From: Candidatus Gastranaerophilales bacterium
GTDB lineage: Bacteria; Cyanobacteriota; Vampirovibrionia; Gastranaerophilales; Gastranaerophilaceae
DNA: 64,000 nt
Direction of reading: 5' to 3'
Assembly (NCBI GenBank): GCA_947624645.1
Contig: CANQLG010000008.1
Coordinates: 1 to 64,000, forward strand
The notes beneath the pieces are model-generated. The model was not told the origin of the DNA. It made no database searches and worked only from the letters and a program-made list of their open reading frames with translations. Both the position numbers and the translations under genes were made by a program. This document shows, piece by piece, positions 52,797 through 61,689 of this stretch (positions within the stretch are counted from its first letter, which is position 1; every line of letters starts with the position of its first letter).

Positions 52797-55370
52797 CTAA
52801 TCAAAAGATAATGTAAGCTGAGGGACATCAGGCAGATTAGTTTTGGATTTTTTGCCCGATAAATCCTTAGAATAGTTTTTTTGCATTTTTGTCATGATAT
52901 TTTGTGCTTTAGTTACGACACAATCAGGCAATCCTGCCATTTTAGCGACTTGAATACCGTAGCTTTTGCTTGCTGAACCTTCAATAACTTTGCGTAAGAA
53001 TTGGATTTGCCCATTTTCCTCAGAAAGAGTAATTCTGTAATTTTTAATTTGTTCAATAGTTTTAGGCATAACGTTCAATTCATGGTAATGTGTAGCAAAA
53101 ATAGTTCTGGCTTTAATTTTAGTGGCAATATATTCCGCTACTGCCCAAGCGATAGCGACACCGTCGTAAGTCGAAGTACCTCTGCCAATTTCATCAAGCA
53201 AAATTAAACTTTTTTCCGTTGCACTATTAAGAATGTATGCTGTTTCATTCATTTCAACCATAAAAGTAGATTGTCCCAACGATAAATCGTCAACGGCACC
53301 TACCCTTGTAAAGATTTTATCAACGATTCCTATTCGTGCATAAGAAGCGGGAACAAAAGAGCCTATTTGTGCCAATAAAACTATTAATGCATTTTGACGC
53401 ATATAAGTGGATTTCCCTGCCATGTTGGGGCCTGTAAGTATCATAAATTGAGTATCTTCAAAGTTTTTAATATCCGCTATAAGCTTTAAATCATTAGGAA
53501 CATACTGTCCCATAGGTAAGATTTTTTCTACTACGGGGTGTCTGCCGTCTTTTATATATAATTCATTTGAGTCAACGATTTCGGGTTTTGTGTAGTTTGA
53601 TTCTGTTGCAACAGTTGCAAAAGATAATAAAACATCAATTCTTGCCAAAAAATGTGCAGTTTCTTTAATTATATCAACAAATTCTTTAGAGTATTCACAC
53701 ATATCTTTAAAGATTTTTTGTTCAAGTTCAACGATTTTATATTGGGCGGAATAAACATCATTTTCGTGCTTTTTTAGTTCTTCCGTCATAAATCTTTCAA
53801 CGTTTGTGAGAGTTTGTTTTCTTACATAATTCATCGGAACTTGGTTAAGGTTAGATTTTGTAATTTCAATAAAATAACCGAAATTGCGGTTATAGCTTAC
53901 CTTTAGATTTTTTATTCCCGTTAATTCTTTTTGTTCGTTTTCAAAATTTCTGAGCCATTCTTCTGTGCCAGTTAAAAGTGATTTATAATAATCCAAATCG
54001 GCATTTACGTTATCTTTAATAAATCCGCCGTCTTTAATATTAACAGCGGCATCTTCTTTAATTGTTCTTCTAATTATGCTTCCGAATTCAACCAAATCTT
54101 CGATTTTTTCAGGCAAGTTAATAAAGTATTCATTTTTAAAATTTTTCAAAATATTTTGGAATTCGCTGATTAACTCAAAAGTATCGCTTAAAGCCAAAAA
54201 GTCACGAGGATTTGCGGTTGTATTACTGATTTTAACGCCAAGTCTTTCAAGGTCACAAATTTTGTCCAGTAATACAGACAGATTAATCCTGTTTATAGAA
54301 TCATTTATTAATTCTTCAACTGCATCTTGTCTTTTTTTCAATTGAACAATATTTTTTATAGGTTGTGTAATCCAAGATTTTAACAATCTTGACCCCATAG
54401 AGGTTTTTACTCTGTCTATTGCCCAAAAAAGGCTTCCATATTTAGATTTATCACGTGAAGTTTCTATAAGCTCCAAGTTTTTTCTGGTATTCGCATCTAT
54501 TGATATAAAATCCGATATTGAATAAGAATTAATAACATCAAACTTAGGCAATAATCCCTTTTGAGTCTCAATAATATATTCAAGTAAAGCACCAATACAC
54601 AGAAAACCTGTTCTATATTCACTGAAACCAAAAGCTTCAAGTGAAGAAACTTTAAAGATTTCTTTAATATTTCTGATAGCCTTATCTTCACTGAATGCTG
54701 AAAGAGGCATTTTCGTACAAGGATAAATACCGGTAATTTCGTCAGGGAGGTCAATTTTTTCATCGGGAACAATTTGAAACGGCAGTATTTTTTGTTTTTT
54801 TACCGGAGTAAGAATCTCAGCCGGTTTAATACGTGCAAGTTCAGACAAGATATCTTGTAATGCCCCTTGAGTAACTTTAAATTCGCCTGTCGAAATATCG
54901 GTATAAGCAAGTCCGAATATATTATCCATACAAATAACCGCACAAAGATAATTATTCCCCGTTGGTTCAAGCAGATTAATTTCCGTAATTGTACCTGCGG
55001 TGATTGTTTTAATAACATCACGTTTAACAACACCTTCGGCTTCTTTCGGATTTTCAAGTTGTTCACAGATTGCGACTTTATAATTTTTGTTTAAAAGTTT
55101 TGGGATATAAGTATTAACGGATTTAACGGGGATTCCCGCCATAGGTACTTTGCCGATGGCGCCTCCGTCTTTATGGGTTAAGGTAAGTCCCAATTCTTTG
55201 GAAAATAAAATGGCGTCTTCGCAGAAACCTTCATAAAAGTCACCCATTCTGTACAATAAAACAACTCCGGAATATTTTCTTTTTATGTCCAAAAACTGTT
55301 TGAACATAGGTGTTGCTTTTTCCCAATCAATATCGGAGCTGTTAGAATTCTTGATTTCTTCATTTATCAT
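52797..55370 (-). CDS. mutS: DNA mismatch repair protein MutS
   Basis: Mismatch-recognising ATPase that starts mismatch repair with MutL. About 857 residues from the ATG at 55370 (MINEEIKNSN); a TTG upstream extends 13 residues. The mismatch-binding domain begins TPMFKQFLDIKRKY with GVVLLYRMGDFYEGF, whose RMGDFYE matches the Phe-x-Glu wedge. The ATPase has Walker A TGPNMAGKST, LDEIGRGTSTYDG and ATHYHEL, and then YGIQVAKMAGLP. No clear ribosome-binding site is seen. mutL is not in this window. Confidence 0.95.
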   Translation of the reverse strand: MINEEIKNSNSSDIDWEKATPMFKQFLDIKRKYSGVVLLYRMGDFYEGFCEDAILFSKELGLTLTHKDGGAIGKVPMAGIPVKSVNTYIPKLLNKNYKVAICEQLENPKEAEGVVKRDVIKTITAGTITEINLLEPTGNNYLCAVICMDNIFGLAYTDISTGEFKVTQGALQDILSELARIKPAEILTPVKKQKILPFQIVPDEKIDLPDEITGIYPCTKMPLSAFSEDKAIRNIKEIFKVSSLEAFGFSEYRTGFLCIGALLEYIIETQKGLLPKFDVINSYSISDFISIDANTRKNLELIETSRDKSKYGSLFWAIDRVKTSMGSRLLKSWITQPIKNIVQLKKRQDAVEELINDSINRINLSVLLDKICDLERLGVKISNTTANPRDFLALSDTFELISEFQNILKNFKNEYFINLPEKIEDLVEFGSIIRRTIKEDAAVNIKDGGFIKDNVNADLDYYKSLLTGTEEWLRNFENEQKELTGIKNLKVSYNRNFGYFIEITKSNLNQVPMNYVRKQTLTNVERFMTEELKKHENDVYSAQYKIVELEQKIFKDMCEYSKEFVDIIKETAHFLARIDVLLSFATVATESNYTKPEIVDSNELYIKDGRHPVVEKILPMGQYVPNDLKLIADIKNFEDTQFMILTGPNMAGKSTYMRQNALIVLLAQIGSFVPASYARIGIVDKIFTRVGAVDDLSLGQSTFMVEMNETAYILNSATEKSLILLDEIGRGTSTYDGVAIAWAVAEYIATKIKARTIFATHYHELNVMPKTIEQIKNYRITLSEENGQIQFLRKVIEGSASKSYGIQVAKMAGLPDCVVTKAQNIMTKMQKNYSKDLSGKKSKTNLPDVPQLTLSFD

Positions 55371-55440
55371 AGCTATACTTAATGTATTACAAATTTTGCT
55401 TAATTTCAACGAATATACAATATTTAGTAAAGGAGTATTA

Positions 55441-56055
55441 ATGAAAGGCTGTTTTAGTTTAATTATAAAGACCGTTATAGCAGTTTTGGTATTTTTCGGA
55501 TTATTACATTTGGGGATAATTGATAAAATAAAGGATAAAATAGATGAATATAAAAATCCGTCTCAAGAAGTAATGCTTGATAAAACAAAAGATGTAATTG
55601 ATTTATCTCAAATTGATGATGAGTATGAAATAGATAAGAACTTAAAGCTTTTACAAAACAGGATGATAGTAGCCGATCATAATGCAACGGGGCAAAAAAT
55701 GATTATGATTGAGCCTAAACAAGAAGCAATTCTTACAAAAGAAGATATTAAAAATGACAATATTAAAGAGAAAATAAACAATTTAAAAGAAAAATATAAA
55801 TATAAGCTTATAAAGTTTGATAAACTGGAAGTAACAAAACACGGTAATTTTAATGGAATTAATCAAGATATTCCTTATGTAAAGATAGAAGCGTCCGTAT
55901 CAAATTTTCCGATGAAAGATATAGAGGGGATTTTGGGTGTAGCGGAGCTAAAAAACGGTAAAAATTTGATAGTAATATCCGTAAACGAGAAAGGAAAATA
56001 TTCGCAAATAATTACTCAAGCATTTTACGAAAAGGTAAAAGATGCAAATTTATAA
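55441..56055 (+). CDS. Hypothetical single-span protein
   Basis: About 204 residues from the ATG at 55441, which has AAAGGAG 7 nt upstream. A hydrophobic N-terminus (CFSLIIKTVIAVLVFFGLLHLGI) is either a membrane anchor or an uncleaved signal, followed by a charged linker, a coiled-coil-like stretch (EDIKNDNIKEKINNLKEK) and a beta-rich C-terminal domain ending VKDANL. No known family recognised. It is divergent from mutS and overlaps the ribD start by 14 bp, so it is probably coexpressed with riboflavin synthesis by position alone. Confidence 0.65.
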   Translation: MKGCFSLIIKTVIAVLVFFGLLHLGIIDKIKDKIDEYKNPSQEVMLDKTKDVIDLSQIDDEYEIDKNLKLLQNRMIVADHNATGQKMIMIEPKQEAILTKEDIKNDNIKEKINNLKEKYKYKLIKFDKLEVTKHGNFNGINQDIPYVKIEASVSNFPMKDIEGILGVAELKNGKNLIVISVNEKGKYSQIITQAFYEKVKDANL

Positions 56056-57121
56056 AAAATTAATGCGAAGATGTATTGCATTAGCTAAGCAAAGTGAAGG
56101 CAGAGTATCTCCAAATCCCTTGGTAGGTGCGGTTATATTTGATGATGCATACAATATTATCTCTGAAGGCAGGCATGAAAGATACGGAGAAAATCATGCC
56201 GAAAGGAACGCAATACTTTCGGCGAAAGAAAATTTAAGAGGGAAAAATCTTATAGTAAATTTAGAACCTTGTTCACACTATGGCAAGACTCCGCCTTGTG
56301 CGGATTTAATTATCGAAAAAGGTATAAAAAGAGTGATAACGGGCATGGTAGACCCGAATCCCAAAGTTTCGGGCAGAGGAGTAGAAAAGCTTAAAAACGC
56401 CGGTATTGAAGTAATTGAAGGTATATTAGAAGAAGAATGCCGTCAATTAAATGAAATTTTTATTAAGAATCAATTATATTCAAAACCGTTTGTAACAATA
56501 AAAACAGCAACAACACTGGATGGAAAAATAGCAGCCAAAACAGGTTCCTCACAATGGATAACGGATGAAACGTCAAGAAAAGAAGTACATAAACTAAGAA
56601 ACAGATATGATGCAATTTTAACGAGTTCCTCGACGGTAATACAAGATAATCCGAGTATGACATGCCGTATAAAAAACGGGCGTAATCCTGTTAGGATAGT
56701 ATTAGATACAAATTTAAGAACGAAACCCGACAGTAAAGTATATTTAAATGACGGAACAAAAGTAATAATATTAACAGCTCAAAAGCCAAAGAATAAATAT
56801 AATTCAAATGTGAAAATAATAAACTGCCCTCTAAAGGACGGTTATATAGATATACAAAAGGCAATGGAGATAATATATAATCAAGGTATAATGTCAATAC
56901 TTGTTGAAGCGGGTGGAAGATTGAATAATTCAATAATACAATCCGAGTGTGCGGATAAACTTATACAATTTATTGCCCCTAAACTTTTATGCGATAAAGA
57001 CGGGATACCGTTTGTTTATGGTGAAACCAGAGCTAAAATTGCGGAATGTAACAATTTAGAATTTGTATCGACTAAATTTCTTAAAAAAGATATAATGATA
57101 ATCTGCAAGTTTAAACATTAA
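56042..57121 (+). CDS. ribD: Bifunctional riboflavin biosynthesis deaminase/reductase
   Basis: Deaminates and then reduces the pyrimidine intermediate in riboflavin synthesis. The deaminase domain has zinc ligands His52 (HAERNA with Glu54), Cys77 and Cys86 in EPCSHYGKTPPC. The reductase domain (about 147-359) shows FVTIKTATTLDGKIA, SSQWITDETSRKEVHKLRN, and VEAGGRLNNSII. The 359-residue length is normal. It starts 14 bp inside the preceding gene. No other rib genes and no FMN riboswitch are visible here. Confidence 0.95.
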   Translation: MQIYKKLMRRCIALAKQSEGRVSPNPLVGAVIFDDAYNIISEGRHERYGENHAERNAILSAKENLRGKNLIVNLEPCSHYGKTPPCADLIIEKGIKRVITGMVDPNPKVSGRGVEKLKNAGIEVIEGILEEECRQLNEIFIKNQLYSKPFVTIKTATTLDGKIAAKTGSSQWITDETSRKEVHKLRNRYDAILTSSSTVIQDNPSMTCRIKNGRNPVRIVLDTNLRTKPDSKVYLNDGTKVIILTAQKPKNKYNSNVKIINCPLKDGYIDIQKAMEIIYNQGIMSILVEAGGRLNNSIIQSECADKLIQFIAPKLLCDKDGIPFVYGETRAKIAECNNLEFVSTKFLKKDIMIICKFKH

Positions 57122-57137
57122 ACGACAAAGGAGAAAT

Positions 57138-57437
57138 ATGATACAGCCAATATCTGGATTGAACACTCGTGTTTTTAAGGGATTAAATGCAGGGAATAAA
57201 AATCAAAGCAGATTGAAAAATTATGCGGACAGTTTTATAGATAATTCCGTACAGTCGACTCCTATGCTATTGGCATTAACTACCGTCTGGTCATTATTAG
57301 ATAAAAAAGCGACAAAATTGCCGTTAACCAAAACATTTGCTCATAATTTTTCGCATTTCTTTTTGCCTGTAATGCTTGTTTCTTCAACAATTTTGTCTAT
57401 AATGCAGAATGCGAATAAGGGTGAGAAAAAAGAATAG
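57138..57437 (+). CDS. Small membrane protein with TRVFKGLN N-terminus
   Basis: A 99-residue protein preceded by an excellent AAAGGAG. The N-terminus has LNTRVFKGLNAGN, similar to [12 protein letters not shown] in the membrane protein at 31397. Two hydrophobic stretches (STPMLLALTTVWSLL and FFLPVMLVSSTILSIM) flank a Lys-containing loop, and the tail is basic. It lies 16 nt after ribD. Probably a two-span membrane protein of the same lineage-type group; function unknown. Confidence 0.65.
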   Translation: MIQPISGLNTRVFKGLNAGNKNQSRLKNYADSFIDNSVQSTPMLLALTTVWSLLDKKATKLPLTKTFAHNFSHFFLPVMLVSSTILSIMQNANKGEKKE

Positions 57438-57462
57438 TTGTTTTCAACAGAAAAATTTGATG

Positions 57463-57468
57463 TATAAT
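57463..57468 (+). promoter_or_regulatory. -10 element abutting the diguanylate cyclase start
   Basis: TATAAT, preceded by TG, ends 7 nt before the ATG at 57476. An ATG at 57467 overlaps the hexamer and is unlikely to be used. The message is probably leaderless. Confidence 0.5.
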
Positions 57469-57475
57469 GGTAACT

Positions 57476-59083
57476 ATGAATCAGGATTTAGCAGAAAAAG
57501 TATATAGTCTACAAAAAAATGTTTTGGAATTACACAATCTTTTTGATTTGAACATGGTTGCAAATCAATCCACTTCTGTGGAAGACTTGTTATCAAAAGT
57601 AGCTTTTCTGGTAAAATCATCCTTAAATTTAAAAGATATAAGATTTTTCTTATGCAATAACGGTATATTTCAAACAAAGAATATAGTTGCCAATACTGAT
57701 ATGGAATTTGAATTTGATGCTGATAATGCACCGTTTTTGCAAGAAGAAACTGAAAAATTAATTAAAGTTATTAATCAGGACGGAAGCCCGATATATAAAG
57801 CATTTTGGAATCTGCATAAACTTTTTGAACTTCAAAGTGTATATTTTAAGGTATTTTATAACAATCACAGAGCTTTTTGTGTTTGTTCAATAAGTAACAA
57901 AGAAGATGAGAGCGGTTTCAACGAAGAAGATTTAAAGTATATAGAACAGGTATTTAATTGTATTGATCCTATCTTGAAAAAATTTATAAAAAATCAAGAA
58001 CAAGAACAAAGGATTATAGAGTTAAATAAAACAATAAATAATCTTTCAATATTATATAACATATCGCAAGCGGTAAACTTTATAGATGACTTAAAACGAT
58101 TGATAAGCGTAATATTGGATAAGGCAATAGAAACTGTGAATGCCGAAAAAGGTTCTTTGATGCTTTATGACGGTTCTGATAATACATTACAGGTAAAAGT
58201 AGTATACGGATTAAAAGATAAAAAACATGAAGACGATATAAATAACGGAATAGTTGAATGCCAAAAAATGAAACCTGAAAGCGGTATTGCAGGTAAGGTA
58301 TTTACGGAAAAGAAATCAATAATAACAAACCTTGGCGGTCAGGATCCGAGATTTAATAATCAATTTGAAAGTTCTTCAAACAATGTATCTTCACTTATTT
58401 GTGTACCATTGATAGCAAAAGGTGAATGTATAGGAATAATAAACATAACAAATAAGAAAAACGGGAAACTTTTTAATAAAAAAGATTTGGAATTTGTTGA
58501 AGCATTAGCAAATCAGGCAGCCATTGCGGTTGACAATGCTCAGTTATATGAACTGGCAACAAAAGACGGTTTGACAAAATTATATATCCACAGGCACTTT
58601 TATTTCTTGTTGGAGTCGGAAATCAAAAGAGTACAAAGATATCATCATGTATTGTCTTTAATAATGATGGATATTGATAATTTCAAACACGTAAATGATA
58701 CATACGGGCACTTAGTAGGTGATATGGTGTTGAAAGAAATAGCTTCAACGATACAAAAGACAATCAGACATGTAGATATACCTGCAAGGTACGGCGGAGA
58801 GGAATTTACGATAATTTTACCCGAAACACCGGTTTTAAACTCTGTAACAATAGCTGAAAGATTAAGAAAAAAAATCAGTGAAATTGCTGTAAAAGTAGAT
58901 GATGATACAACGATACGGCCGACGGTAAGTATAGGTATATCAGAGTTTCCGAATGCCGCAGAGGATATAAAAGAATTAATCGACTGGGCAGATAAAGCGT
59001 TATATGTATCTAAAGAAAATGGCAAAAACTGTATTCATTATTACTTTGACGGGGAGTTTTCAAGATACAATCCTACTGAATAA
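57476..59083 (+). CDS. GAF-GGDEF diguanylate cyclase
   Basis: Makes cyclic di-GMP. About 535 residues from the ATG at 57476. Residues numbered from the upstream ATG at 57467: an N-terminal GAF-like domain (to about 170), a short coiled coil, a second GAF domain (about 195-358, with AEKGSLMLYDG and ESGIAGKVFTEKKSIITN), then the GGDEF domain (about 365-535). GGEEF is at 443-447, metal-binding MDIDNFKHVND is intact, and RHVD (434-437) sits 5 residues before it, the inhibitory I-site. It should thus be active and product-inhibited. No EAL or PilZ gene is in the window. Confidence 0.92.
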   Translation: MNQDLAEKVYSLQKNVLELHNLFDLNMVANQSTSVEDLLSKVAFLVKSSLNLKDIRFFLCNNGIFQTKNIVANTDMEFEFDADNAPFLQEETEKLIKVINQDGSPIYKAFWNLHKLFELQSVYFKVFYNNHRAFCVCSISNKEDESGFNEEDLKYIEQVFNCIDPILKKFIKNQEQEQRIIELNKTINNLSILYNISQAVNFIDDLKRLISVILDKAIETVNAEKGSLMLYDGSDNTLQVKVVYGLKDKKHEDDINNGIVECQKMKPESGIAGKVFTEKKSIITNLGGQDPRFNNQFESSSNNVSSLICVPLIAKGECIGIINITNKKNGKLFNKKDLEFVEALANQAAIAVDNAQLYELATKDGLTKLYIHRHFYFLLESEIKRVQRYHHVLSLIMMDIDNFKHVNDTYGHLVGDMVLKEIASTIQKTIRHVDIPARYGGEEFTIILPETPVLNSVTIAERLRKKISEIAVKVDDDTTIRPTVSIGISEFPNAAEDIKELIDWADKALYVSKENGKNCIHYYFDGEFSRYNPTE

Positions 59084-59186
59084 GTTTTTGTAAAAAATCA
59101 TAAACATTTTTTTATATAAAATAATCTTAAAAACATGCTTGCAATATAATTATTCATGTAAGGCAGATACAAAGAAGGTAAAAACA

Positions 59187-59669
59187 TTGAAAACAGCTAT
59201 ATATCCGGGAAGTTTTGACCCTATAACGAAAGGTCATCTGGATGTGTTAAAGCGGGCAGGTGACATATTTGACAAGGTAATAATAGTTGTTTCCGTAAAC
59301 GTAAATAAAAAGAGTTTTTTACCTTTAGAGGACAGGCTTGCATTAATAAAAGAATCTTGTAAAGAAATGGATAATGTTGAAGTTGACAGCTTTGACGGAT
59401 TGACAATTGAATATGCAAAAAAAAGAAATGCTAATGTATTGATAAGAGGATTGCGTGCGGTATCCGATTTTGAGTACGAAATGCAGTTATCTCAAGCAAA
59501 CAGTGCTTTAGCATCAGATATACATACTGTATTTTTGATAACGAAACCAAAATACAATTTTATATCATCAGGTACGGTAAGAGAAATAGCGTTAATGAAT
59601 GGTGATGTATCAAAATTTGTACCCGAACCTGTTGCAAAATATTTAGAATTAAAATATACGAAAGGTTAA
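59187..59669 (+). CDS. coaD: Phosphopantetheine adenylyltransferase
   Basis: Penultimate step of coenzyme A synthesis: adenylylation of 4'-phosphopantetheine. I place the start at a TTG at 59187, whose product (M)KTAIYPGSFDP matches the family N-terminus; GAAGG lies upstream. That gives about 160 residues, the usual length. The GSFDPITKGHLDV nucleotide-binding motif, the RGLRAVSDFEYE segment and FISSGTVREIALMNGDVSKFVP are typical. It heads a coaD-coiled coil-dnaB group; coaBC is at 21822. Confidence 0.94.
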   Translation: MKTAIYPGSFDPITKGHLDVLKRAGDIFDKVIIVVSVNVNKKSFLPLEDRLALIKESCKEMDNVEVDSFDGLTIEYAKKRNANVLIRGLRAVSDFEYEMQLSQANSALASDIHTVFLITKPKYNFISSGTVREIALMNGDVSKFVPEPVAKYLELKYTKG

Positions 59670-59673
59670 AGCC

Positions 59674-60270
59674 ATGACAGAGTTAAGAGTTACTCATTTA
59701 ATAGATGAAGCAGATGAAATGCTTGATAACAAGTTTCATGTAGGCAGTTATTGTTTGTTTATGAATACAGATGATATACAAGATATTTTAAGTAAAATAA
59801 GGGCAATATTACCTGAGGAGATAAAGACGGCAGAAATGATATTAAAACGCCGTGATGATATATATATGGAGGCGCAAAGCCGTGCAGACAGAATAATAAG
59901 TGAAGCACAGAGCACTGCCGCAAACATATTGAGCGAATCGGAATTAATAAGAGCCGTAAGAGAGAAAGCTGCAAAAATCCAAGAGCAGGTAAAAGAAAAC
60001 TGCGAAGAGATGAAAAATAAAGCAACGGAAGAAGCTGAAGCAATAAGAAGAACGGCGTTCCAAGAAGCTATGCAGACAAGAGAAGGTGCACAAGGGTATG
60101 CCGAGCAGGTATTAAATACCTTAGAGCGTGATATAGAGCAGGTAATGGACAGCTTAGGTCAAAGAATAGAACAAGTAAGACGCGGTCAGGAATTTTTGGC
60201 ACAAAAAAGGAATCAGGTAAACGAAATACCTGTAAATCAGGAACAGCCTAAGGCTTTTATAGAACAATAA
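59674..60270 (+). CDS. Coiled-coil protein between coaD and dnaB
   Basis: A 198-residue soluble protein beginning with a short domain (LIDEADEMLDNKFHVGSYCLFMNTDDIQDILSKI) followed by a long Glu/Ala/Arg-rich helix (about 60-185) of heptad character, reminiscent of V/F-type ATPase stalk subunits and DivIVA-like proteins, and a Gln-rich tail. AAAGG precedes the ATG. No ATP synthase genes adjoin it. It lies 4 nt after coaD and 18 nt before dnaB. Probably structural; exact role unknown. Confidence 0.75.
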   Translation: MTELRVTHLIDEADEMLDNKFHVGSYCLFMNTDDIQDILSKIRAILPEEIKTAEMILKRRDDIYMEAQSRADRIISEAQSTAANILSESELIRAVREKAAKIQEQVKENCEEMKNKATEEAEAIRRTAFQEAMQTREGAQGYAEQVLNTLERDIEQVMDSLGQRIEQVRRGQEFLAQKRNQVNEIPVNQEQPKAFIEQ

Positions 60271-60288
60271 AAAATCGGGAGTGAGATA

Positions 60289-61653
60289 GTGGCAACAAGG
60301 GTTGTAAAACAGCAGGATACATCTATGCTTAAAATGATGCCTCAAAGCACCGAAGCGGAAGAAGCTGTTTTAGGTGCTGTGCTGGTGAATCCTCAAGCAT
60401 TAGGGCGTATTGTTGAGTATATAAAGCCTGAGAGTTTTTATAAGCCTGCTCACAGGGTAATATATGAAGCCGTACTTGAGCTTTTTAAAAAGAACGAGCC
60501 GATTGATATAGTAACAGTATCGGAACATTTAAGAAACAAAGAAGAACTGGAAAATGCGGGAGGCAGGGCTTATATCAATGATTTGGCTTTAAATGTTGTA
60601 ACAACAGCCAATATAGAGTTTTACGCTAAAATCATTCAGGAAAAAGAAATAAAACGAGCATTAATCAATGCGGGCTCTGAAATTGTATCCATGTCGTATG
60701 AAAATGAAGAAACCGATAAAGTTTTGGATGATGCTCAGAGGTTAATATTTAATATAGCATCGCAAAAGGATACTCAAGACTTAGTGCCTATACAAGATTT
60801 GGTTGTATCAAGCTATGAGCAGATAGAGTTAAGATACAATAATAAAGATGATTTGGTTGGGGTAGATACAGGATTTTATGATTTAAATACATTAACATCA
60901 GGGCTTCAGAAGTCTGATTTAATAATACTTGCTGCACGTCCATCAATGGGGAAAACGGCATTTGCTTTGAATATAGCACAAAATGTAGCTTTAAAAACAA
61001 AAAAAGGTGTGGCGATATTTTCTTTAGAAATGCCTAAGCAGCAATTAGTAAAGCGTATGTTATGTTCCGAAGCGGAAGTAGATACTCAAAGAATAACTTC
61101 GGGTCACATGCAGCCTAAGGATTGGGAAAAACTTGTTGAAGCTATGACGAGATTATCCGATGCCAGAATATACATTGATGACAGTTCCGGAATAACCGCA
61201 ACGGATATCAAAGCAAAATGCAGACGCTTAATGCTTGAAGAGAAAGACTTGGGGCTTGTTGTAATAGATTATTTGCAGTTGATGGAGGGCGGAGGCAATC
61301 CCAATGACAGAAATCAACAGATTTCAGTTATATCACGTTCGTTAAAAGGATTAGCAAGAGAGTTAAATGTACCTATAATAGCTCTTTCACAATTATCAAG
61401 AGGTGTGGAAGCAAGAAATGATAAACGTCCTATGCTTTCCGACCTTAGAGATTCAGGTGCAATAGAGCAGGATGCTGATATTGTTATGTTTATATACAGG
61501 GATGAATATTATAACCGTGATGAAGTTGAAAATAAAGGCAAAGCTGAAATAATAATAGCTAAGCACAGAAACGGGCCTGTCGGAACGATTAATTTATTGT
61601 TCCAATCAAATATAACAAAATTTAAAAATCCGACAAAAACTACCGAGTTTTGA
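60289..61653 (+). CDS. dnaB: Replicative DNA helicase DnaB
   Basis: Hexameric 5'-3' helicase at the replication fork. The 454-residue protein starts at a GTG with GGGAG upstream. The N-terminal domain has PQSTEAEEAVLGAVLVNP and NEPIDIVTVSEHL. The RecA-like domain has VGVDTGFYDLNTLTSGLQKSDLIILAARPSMGKTAFALN (Walker A), Walker B-type LVVIDYLQLMEG, LSQLSRGVEAR, DLRDSGAIEQDAD and the C-terminal KHRNGPVGT. No intein. The presence of dnaN and dnaB in one window is a coincidence of layout rather than a replication operon. Confidence 0.96.
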   Translation: MATRVVKQQDTSMLKMMPQSTEAEEAVLGAVLVNPQALGRIVEYIKPESFYKPAHRVIYEAVLELFKKNEPIDIVTVSEHLRNKEELENAGGRAYINDLALNVVTTANIEFYAKIIQEKEIKRALINAGSEIVSMSYENEETDKVLDDAQRLIFNIASQKDTQDLVPIQDLVVSSYEQIELRYNNKDDLVGVDTGFYDLNTLTSGLQKSDLIILAARPSMGKTAFALNIAQNVALKTKKGVAIFSLEMPKQQLVKRMLCSEAEVDTQRITSGHMQPKDWEKLVEAMTRLSDARIYIDDSSGITATDIKAKCRRLMLEEKDLGLVVIDYLQLMEGGGNPNDRNQQISVISRSLKGLARELNVPIIALSQLSRGVEARNDKRPMLSDLRDSGAIEQDADIVMFIYRDEYYNRDEVENKGKAEIIIAKHRNGPVGTINLLFQSNITKFKNPTKTTEF

Positions 61654-61689
61654 AATATTAATGAACATGTAGTAGAATGTTTTTTGGAT

